From Patescibacteria group bacterium (GTDB taxonomy: Bacteria > Patescibacteriota > Microgenomatia > Woykebacterales > RBG-16-39-9b): DNA of 33,270 bases. Below the pieces are notes generated by a model. It searched no databases and was not told the origin of the DNA. It saw nothing but the letters and a program-made list of their open reading frames with translations. Shown piece by piece: positions 24,927 through 32,500 of the stretch (position 1 is its first letter; every line of letters begins with the position of its first letter). The position numbers and the translations under genes are program-made. Location of the stretch: the NCBI GenBank assembly GCA_025449635.1, contig JANWIZ010000012.1:1-33270 (forward strand), in the 5' to 3' direction.

Positions 24927-27023
24927 ATGGATAAAATTTACAACCACAAAGATGTTGAAGAAAAATGGTACTCGTTTTGGGAAGAAAACGGTTTCTTTAA
25001 ACCTAATGATTCAACCAAACATTTTTCGATCATACTTCCCCCTCCAAACGCAAATGGCCGGCTGCATATAGGGCATGCTATGTATGTGATTGAAGATATT
25101 ATGGTTCGTTATCACCGAATGCTTGGTGAGTCAACTCTTTGGTTACCAGGAGCCGATCATGCCGGTATTTTGACTCAGGTAGTTTATGAAAAGCAATTAG
25201 AAAAAGAAGGAAAAAGAAGAGAAGATCTTGGGCGAGAAGAGTTTTACAAACAAACTTACTCTTTTACCCAAAAGAATAAAAATGAAATGTACGATCAGCT
25301 CAAAGCCATGGGGTTTAGTTTAGACTGGTCCAGAGAAAAATTTACCCTTGATCCTAAAATCTCAGAAACTATCTATTCAACTTTTAAGAAGCTTTACGAT
25401 GATGGTTTAATTTATCGGGGAACTAGAATGATCAACTGGTGCCCAAGATGTAGTACAGTGCTTTCTGATCTTGAAGTAATTCACAAAGAGAAAGAGGGTA
25501 ATATCTGGTATATAAAATATCCTCTTAAAAATTCTGCTGCCTTCATTACTATAGCAACGACTCGTCCAGAAACCATGCTGGGTGATACCGCAGTCGCTGT
25601 TAACCCTGATGATAAAAGATATAAAGATTTCGTCGGAAAAACAGCAACTTTACCACTAATTGCTCGAGAGATCCCAGTAATTTCCGATACTTACGTAGAT
25701 CCCAAATTCGGAACAGGGGCGGTAAAAATTACCCCAGCACATGATCCGAATGATTATGAAATTGGGGAACGTCACAAACTCGAGCAAATTCAAGTTATAG
25801 GGTTCGATGATAAAATGACTGACAAATCAGCTCAATACTCTGGTCTGGACAAATATGTTGCTCGCAAAAAAATCATTGAGGAACTTGAATCTCTTGGATT
25901 ACTCGATAAAATTGAGCGTCATGTAACTAATATTGGAACCTGCGAGCGTTGCAGCACTGTAGTTGAACCGCTTATTTCCAAGCAATGGTTTGTCGCAGTT
26001 AATAAACCAGGTACTTCAGGGAAAAACCTTGCTCAAGACGCGCTTTCAGCTGTTAAGTCGGGGAAAATAAAAATAATTCCATCTCGATTTGAAAAAATTT
26101 ATTATAACTGGATGGAAAATCTTCACGATTGGTGTATTTCGCGTCAACTTTGGTGGGGTCATCAAATTCCAGTGTGGTACAAAGGCAATGAAGTTTTTGT
26201 CGGAGTTGACGCTCCAAAAGATTCTGGTTGGCAACAAGATCAGGACACCTTGGACACGTGGTTTTCTTCTGGACAATGGCCCTTTACCACTTTGGGCTAT
26301 GGGCAAAAAGATGACTTAGATTTTAAAAAATTCTACCCAACTTCTGTAATGGAAACTGGTTATGATATTCTTTTCTTTTGGGTGGCTCGAATGATTATGC
26401 TTGGATTATATGTAACCAACGAGGCACCGTTTAAGACCGTCTATCTTCACGGGTTAGTTCGGGATGAAAAAGGTCAAAAAATGAGCAAAAGTAAAGGTAA
26501 CGCTATCGATCCGTTAATCGCTGCTGATAAATATGGCGCCGATGCTGTGCGCATGGCACTTGTCTTTGGAACTGGTGCTGGCAATGATGCTACTATTGGC
26601 GAGGACAAAATCAAAGGTATGCGTAATTTTACCAATAAACTATGGAATATCGGTCGCTATATCATTGAGATGAAACCTGATAAGGTTAACTATGGGTCTG
26701 CACGTAATGATGTTGATGAGGCGCTACTTTCTGAACTTAATCAAGTTAAAGCAAAGGTAACTAAAGCTATTTCTGACTATAGGTTCTCCCAAGCCGCTGA
26801 GGAGCTTTATGACTTCGTTTGGCACAGCTTTGCCGATAAATACATTGAGGCCTCAAAAGACCGTCGTGGTGAATCTCAGGCTGTTCTAGAACAAGTTCTC
26901 GAAGAATCCCTTCGCCTACTCCACCCTTTCATGCCGCTGATCACCGAAGAAATTTGGCAAAAACTCCCGCGGAAAAGTGGTAAGTCAATTATGATTGCTC
27001 CATGGCCAAGTAATACAGGCTAA
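24927..27023 (+). CDS. valS: Valine--tRNA ligase (C-terminally short)
   Basis: A 698-aa class I synthetase. HIGH motif as GRLHIGHAM near residue 44 and KMSKS as QKMSKSKGNAID near 518, at the spacing of full-length ValRS. The CP1 editing domain is present (TTRPETMLGDTAVAV, ITPAHDPNDYEIG). Two zinc-type knuckles are visible: WCPRC and CERC. After the anticodon-binding helices (RLLHPFMPLITEEIWQKLP) the protein stops at IAPWPSNTG. It therefore lacks the C-terminal extension and coiled-coil arm found in the usual 860-950 aa enzymes. Editing should be intact; tRNA grip may rely on other contacts. Confidence 0.96.
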   Translation: MDKIYNHKDVEEKWYSFWEENGFFKPNDSTKHFSIILPPPNANGRLHIGHAMYVIEDIMVRYHRMLGESTLWLPGADHAGILTQVVYEKQLEKEGKRREDLGREEFYKQTYSFTQKNKNEMYDQLKAMGFSLDWSREKFTLDPKISETIYSTFKKLYDDGLIYRGTRMINWCPRCSTVLSDLEVIHKEKEGNIWYIKYPLKNSAAFITIATTRPETMLGDTAVAVNPDDKRYKDFVGKTATLPLIAREIPVISDTYVDPKFGTGAVKITPAHDPNDYEIGERHKLEQIQVIGFDDKMTDKSAQYSGLDKYVARKKIIEELESLGLLDKIERHVTNIGTCERCSTVVEPLISKQWFVAVNKPGTSGKNLAQDALSAVKSGKIKIIPSRFEKIYYNWMENLHDWCISRQLWWGHQIPVWYKGNEVFVGVDAPKDSGWQQDQDTLDTWFSSGQWPFTTLGYGQKDDLDFKKFYPTSVMETGYDILFFWVARMIMLGLYVTNEAPFKTVYLHGLVRDEKGQKMSKSKGNAIDPLIAADKYGADAVRMALVFGTGAGNDATIGEDKIKGMRNFTNKLWNIGRYIIEMKPDKVNYGSARNDVDEALLSELNQVKAKVTKAISDYRFSQAAEELYDFVWHSFADKYIEASKDRRGESQAVLEQVLEESLRLLHPFMPLITEEIWQKLPRKSGKSIMIAPWPSNTG

Positions 27024-27053
27024 AAAAATTCAGACCTATTTAGTTTAATTTGA

Positions 27054-28337
27054 TTATTTTAGACCGTTGGTGGTTGTTTCGCTATTTTGGTTCAGTTTAT
27101 TTTTATAAGCCAGCCAAACAATTACTCCCAAAAGTACCGTTACCAAAACCACTAAAGCTAAGTAAGCACCAAACAACAAATTAGCACTTCCGATCTTTTG
27201 TGTCTTTACAGAATAAGACTGGGCTGTGAGTGGGGTGGCGGTTTCCTTAACGTCGATCTCTTGTGCAAAGGTTTGTCCATCTGTTTTTACAACCACAGAA
27301 TGCTTTTCTGGCGAAACGTCTGTAAACGTCGCAATTCCGGAATTATCTGTTCTTGTTTCCTGGGGATCAGAATAAAGCACTACTGTAACTCCCTTAAGGA
27401 GTTTGCCGGATTTATCAGTAATTTTAACTTTTACTGTGTAACCCTTTGTTTTGAATGTTGATACCTCCCCTTCAACTCTTTCCGCCCCAGCAGCAACACT
27501 AGAAACTTTAAAGAAAAACACTGTTCCTGGTAAAAGGGTACTACTATCGATAACCACTTTATGACTTGTAACTAAACTTGAATTTGAGGCTGATAGTTTC
27601 AGTGCTTTCTGCTGACTGTAGTTTACGATTGAAGTCGCTGGCTTATTTGTCTGCCAAGTAATTGTTGCTTGTTGAAGGCCTAAATCTGTAACTTTAATCG
27701 CTGTTATTTTCAGCTTCTCGCCTTCCTTTGGAGTATAGTTAGTTTTACCGGTTGAAGAGGGTGTTTGTGTTGGGGTAGTTGTTTTGGAGGAGTTGTTTTG
27801 TGAACTGTTGTTTGATGTAGTTGGTGGTGGTGTTGAAGCTGGAGGTGTAGTAGGAGAGTTAATAGTATAAGTACCACCTGTAGAAGTCCCTAGAATATTT
27901 TGACCTGAAGAGGCCACTTGAGAACCACTATCAAAACTTACCCCAGCAGACCCATTTGATACTGCTTTGAAGTTTACTACTGCTATCAAATAATCTCCGT
28001 TTATTGGTGCTTGTCCCCCATTCAACGCTCTAGCAATTCGTACAATGCCACTACCACCTGAGTTCTCTGCCTGTAATCCAAAAGCGCTGTTTGAGGAGTC
28101 AATGCTTTGAAATTCGAGTTTGTCTACTGGATAAGATAAGTTTACCTGTACCCCATTCATAGTACTCCCACTTGAATTGACCCGAATCGATATAGCTAAG
28201 TTCTGTCCATTTGTTATGGATGAATTAGCCGGAGTAAGATACAGAGTAGCCGTCGCTTTAACAAGATTTGGATTAAACAAAGCCACGAATAAAAAAACTA
28301 CAAAGGCAAATACACTTCCTGGTAAATTTACTTTCAT
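27054..28337 (-). CDS. Cell-surface cohesin protein with C-terminal membrane anchor
   Basis: A 427-aa exported protein. It has a signal peptide (1-28, FAFVVFLFVALF...VKA) and a cohesin-type domain (about 30-156, ATLYLTPANSSI ... GVQVNLSYPVDKLEF ... ILGTSTGGTYTI). A Pro/Thr/Ser/Asn linker (160-203), an FN3-like domain (about 207-300, ATITWQTNKPATSIVNYS) and a SpaA/carboxypeptidase-regulatory-like beta domain (about 303-372, KSGKLLKGVTVVLYSD) follow. It ends with a membrane helix (388-412) and a short cytosolic tail. It is the last gene of a three-gene operon, 4 nt after the cohesin-dockerin gene. By analogy with cellulosome anchoring scaffoldins it could hold dockerin-bearing partners at the cell surface. 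The cohesin assignment rests on motif likeness and on its close match to the cohesin of the neighbour. Confidence 0.87.
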   Translation of the reverse strand: MKVNLPGSVFAFVVFLFVALFNPNLVKATATLYLTPANSSITNGQNLAISIRVNSSGSTMNGVQVNLSYPVDKLEFQSIDSSNSAFGLQAENSGGSGIVRIARALNGGQAPINGDYLIAVVNFKAVSNGSAGVSFDSGSQVASSGQNILGTSTGGTYTINSPTTPPASTPPPTTSNNSSQNNSSKTTTPTQTPSSTGKTNYTPKEGEKLKITAIKVTDLGLQQATITWQTNKPATSIVNYSQQKALKLSASNSSLVTSHKVVIDSSTLLPGTVFFFKVSSVAAGAERVEGEVSTFKTKGYTVKVKITDKSGKLLKGVTVVLYSDPQETRTDNSGIATFTDVSPEKHSVVVKTDGQTFAQEIDVKETATPLTAQSYSVKTQKIGSANLLFGAYLALVVLVTVLLGVIVWLAYKNKLNQNSETTTNGLK

Positions 28338-28341
28338 GTTT

Positions 28342-29583
28342 CTAAGTTCCCCATTTTGTCAATAGAATACTAAGATCCAAGATTTCAACTACTCCACTTT
28401 GATTTAAATCAGCTGAAGAATTATTGGTGTTCCAATATGTAAGTAGCAAACTTAAATCAAGGATATCCACTTTAGTATCGTTATTTATATCACCTAGTTT
28501 TTTGTTCACTACTGTAATAGAAATTGCTGATGTTACATTATTCCCAATTCCATCAATAGCTTTCGCCTTTAGGCTATGTGATCCGTCTGTTGCGGTTATA
28601 CTATTCCACGAATAACTATAAGGAGAGCTTGTATCCGTAAAGAGCAACGTGTTGTCTAAATAAAATTCAACTCTGTTCACACTTTGATTGTCTGTTGCGG
28701 TGGCAGTAATATTTACTGTTCCAGAAACTGTCGCACCACTGGTTGGTGAAGTAATTGTTGCTGTTGGTAATGCGTTGTCTACGATTACGATCACTGAAGC
28801 AGTCACTGAGGTGCCTGAGTCATACGCTTTTGCTGATATCGAATGGCTAGCGTTTGAAAGTGATGTTGTATCTAGAGAGTAGTTGTATGGTGACGTTGTT
28901 AAGGTAGATCTAAGTACATTATCAACCAGAATTTCGACTTTAGTAATTGCTAAATCATCGTTTGCATTGGCAGCTATATTGACTGCCCCTGAGACTAAGG
29001 CGTTATTTGCAGGGCTAGTTATTGAAACTGTTGGTGGTGGGTTAATAATCGTATAAGTCCCTGGACTTGAAGTACCCAAAATATCAGTGTTATCAGTACT
29101 TCGTGCAATCAAAGAGCCCGTCGCAAAACTAACTGAAGTCGCACCTGCAACTGTTTTAGCTTTGAAAGTAACACTAGCGATTAATTTATCACCCGTAACA
29201 GCTGGTTGTCCTCCACTGACTCCTCTAGCAATTCTGATACTTCCGTTGCCACCACTACTTTCTGCTGCAACACCAAAAGCACTTCCAGCAAAATCTGTAC
29301 TAATATAATCCAACTTGGTGGCATCGTAAGAAAGATTTGCCTGCACTGCGTTTACGGGATCGTTATTACTATTTTCCCGAATTTGAACTGTAAAATTTGT
29401 ATTCTGATTTATGTTTTGAGTTGTCGGAGTTAGATAAAGTGTGGCCGTACCTGCAGCACGGCTTCGCAGTTCCCTAATCTTATTCAGTCCCCAAACTGTT
29501 AAAGGAATGCTGATTAAAAGAATAATGGTTAGATAAAGTGGTAGGTTCTTGCGGATATTGAGGTATTGGGCTAGTTTTTTCAT
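28342..29583 (-). CDS. Cohesin - Ig2 - dockerin adaptor protein
   Basis: A 413-aa protein. An N-terminal helix (about 15-33) is flanked by basic residues on both sides (RELRSRAAG after it). A cohesin domain (about 45-185, LYLTPTTQNINQN ... VQANLSYDATKLDY ... RIARGVSGGQPAVTGDKLIA) is close in sequence to the cohesin of the next gene. Two Ig-like domains (about 188-275 and 275-362) each have the PxxxITSPxxxxxVSG start and SYSWN-type centre. It ends with a type-I-like dockerin (about 366-413): two Ca-binding F-hand repeats, DINNDTKVDILDLSLLL and DLNQSGVVEILDLSILL. A cohesin and a dockerin in one chain is the design of an adaptor scaffoldin. No SD precedes the ATG (only A8, 12 nt after the upstream stop), so translation probably depends on reinitiation. 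Confidence 0.88.
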   Translation of the reverse strand: MKKLAQYLNIRKNLPLYLTIILLISIPLTVWGLNKIRELRSRAAGTATLYLTPTTQNINQNTNFTVQIRENSNNDPVNAVQANLSYDATKLDYISTDFAGSAFGVAAESSGGNGSIRIARGVSGGQPAVTGDKLIASVTFKAKTVAGATSVSFATGSLIARSTDNTDILGTSSPGTYTIINPPPTVSITSPANNALVSGAVNIAANANDDLAITKVEILVDNVLRSTLTTSPYNYSLDTTSLSNASHSISAKAYDSGTSVTASVIVIVDNALPTATITSPTSGATVSGTVNITATATDNQSVNRVEFYLDNTLLFTDTSSPYSYSWNSITATDGSHSLKAKAIDGIGNNVTSAISITVVNKKLGDINNDTKVDILDLSLLLTYWNTNNSSADLNQSGVVEILDLSILLTKWGT

Positions 29584-29595
29584 TTTTTTTTGATT

Positions 29596-32500
29596 TTATG
29601 GGCTCCAATTAGATAATAAGATACTTAAGTCAACTATGTCTACAATTGAGTCTCTGTTTAGATCACCCGAGCTACTTGTTGCTCCCCACTTTGACAAAAT
29701 CACCGATAAATCAAGTACGTTCACTTTTGTATCTCCGTTTATATCTGGGTTAGCGTTGCCATTAGTTACTGTGACCGTAATTATAGATGAAATGGTCGAG
29801 TTATTAGCTGCGTCAAAAGCTTTCGCAGAAATTTGATGGCTATTATTTGACTCGCTGATCGTATTCCATGAATAACTGTAAGGAGCTATTGTATCTGTCG
29901 CCACCAAATTACCGTTGAGGTAAAACTCTACTTTTGTTACTCCAACATTATCTGAAGCGGTAGCTGATACATTTACCATTCCTGAAACTGTAGAGTTATT
30001 TGCAGGTGAGCTTATTGAGACTGAAGGGTTTTGTGTGTCAGCTTGAGCTGGTGTTGTTACTGTTGACGGAGAGGATAGGGTTGAAGTATTTGGTACGGCA
30101 TCGTAAGCACTGACAGTATAGGAATAGTTTGTACTGGCAACTACAGTACTGTCGCCAAAACTATTAGTCACTGAGGTAGCAATTTTTGTACTGTTCCTAA
30201 AAATATTGTAGCCGACTACCCCAACATTATCAGTACTAACAGTCCAACTGAGATTTACTTGACTATGACTAACTGCTGTTGCCACAAGATTGCTTGGGAT
30301 AGTCGGTGCTTGGGTATCTGGAATGGTATTGCTAACGGTTACATTTATGGCTGTGGAAACTTTGACATTTCCAGCAGCATCGTAAGCGTTGGCGATTAAT
30401 GTGTGGCTACCGTTTGTATAAGTCGTAGTGTCCCAAGAATACCTATACGGGTCAGTTGGATCCGTACCTTTCACTACACCGTCGACTAGAAACTCAACGT
30501 TAGTTACGCCAGTATTGTCAGTAGCAGCTGCATCTAAAATAACCGCTCCTGTAACCGTCGATCCGCTGGCTGGTGATGTTATCGAAACATTTGGTGCAGT
30601 ATTATCTACGGTTACATTTATCGCGTTAGAAGTAGTAATATTTCCAGCCGCATCGTAAGCTTTAACTGTCAATGAGTGGTTGGCGTTAGTTACCGCTGTT
30701 GTATTCCAAGAATATGAGTAAGGACTACTTGTGTCGCTATTTACAACAGAACCATCCACCAAAAACTGTACCTGCGTAACACTGTTATTATCACTCGCGT
30801 TTGCTGAATAAACTACCGTTCCTTTCAAAAATGCGTTCGCTACTGGTGTTGAAATAGAAGCAGTAGGCATTGAGTTATCAACCGTTACATTTACTAATGG
30901 TGAGGTTCCAATATTATTAGCACTGTCATACGCTTTCGCCGATACGCTTTTTGATCCGTTTGTTGTCAAAGTTGTGTTCCAAGAATAGCTATACGGAGAC
31001 GTTAAGTCTTCCCCAAGTTTTGTAGTTCCGGAGTAAAACTCGACTTTTATGACACCTATATTGTCCGACGCCGATGCTGTGACAGTTGTTGTTCCCGAAA
31101 TATTAGCTCCACTAGTTGGTGCAGTAACTGATACCGTTGGTGGTGTCGTATCGTTACTAGTAGTTACGTTAATCGACACACTTCGGGTATTACCTAGTGT
31201 ATCGTAAGCTGTCGCAGTTATAGTATGGGCTCCGTCTGAAGATAGTGTGGAGTTCCAAGAACAAGAGTACGGCGATGCTGAATCTGTGCAATATAGACTC
31301 CCGTCAATCAAAAACTCTACTTTGCTTACTGTTGAAGTAACATCGGTTGAGGTTGCATTAATATTAACTGAATTCCCAGAGACTGTAGCTCCGCTGGCTG
31401 GTGCTGTTATCGAAACATTTGGTGCAGTATTATCTACGGTTACTGACACCGCCGTTGAAGTACTTGAGTTATTTTGATTGTCATAAGCTTTGATTGTGAT
31501 AGAGTGTATTCCATCTGTTGCGGTAATTGTATTCCAAGAGCAAGAATATGATGAAGTAGTATCGGTACACTTGACTACCCCGTCAACCAAAAACTCGACT
31601 CTATTAATACCACTACCACCGCTATTGTCAGTCGCAGTCGCAGTGATATTAGTTGTCCCAATTAACTTAGTGTTTGCCGCTGGTGCTGTAAGAGAAACTG
31701 TGGGAGCTGAATTATCAACTTTCAGAGTTGTTGCTGTTGAGTTTGTACTGTTTTCTGCGTTATCGATTGCTTTGGCAACAATGGTATGGTTTCCGTTTGT
31801 CACAGTTGTTGTGTTCCATGACCAAGAATAGGGTGAAGATGTATCTGAGCTACTAGGAGAAGCGGCCCCATCAAGATAAAACTCAACTCTATTTACTCCA
31901 CTACCACCGGTATTATCAGTTGCCGTAGCAGTAACTACCACACTAGTCCCTGAAACAAACGATCCAGTAGTTGGAGCTGTCAGAGACACGGTTGGCGCGA
32001 TCGAGTCTGGCGGGATATACTTTACCCCCAGGTAAAAGGCTGCTGGCTGACCAGACTGTAAAGTAAGCACTTGAGTCCAGCCTTGATTATAACTACAACT
32101 AGTGCTCGCTGGACAGGATCCGTGGGCTCTGTTGGCTGAATAGCTTGTTACAACCCAATTAGTACTTGGCTGAGCCCTAAACTGATAGTATTTACCCACG
32201 TTCCGATGTTGAATATAAATCCCATTGGCAGGAATTAATGAGGTGATGTTCCTTTGTCCAGTGGCTGGGTTGTCGTCTGAATTCTCTGTAATAGTTGCCA
32301 CTGTCGAGGAGAAAGCAGGATTACTTGCGCTATTTAATGCTTCCCCTGAATCAAGTCTACCATTCGAATTCAAGTCATTAAAAACTTGTACATCCAGTTC
32401 TACTGTCGGTGGTTTGACCCCAAACCAAATATCCTTAGTTTGACCAGCGGTTAGATTACCTGAAACTGCATCAAAACCAGTAAGAGTCCAATTAGGAGCA

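Noticed and set aside
27024-27053. Terminator between valS and the cohesin gene
   Set aside because: The 30-nt gap is AT-rich but forms no stable hairpin that I can find.
30025-31995. CRISPR-like periodicity
   Set aside because: The period is about 285 bp and in frame; it encodes protein domains, not short direct repeats with spacers.
28424-32443. Several 60-113 aa plus-strand ORFs
   Set aside because: They repeat because the Ig-domain coding sequence opposite them repeats; no SDs and no independent support.
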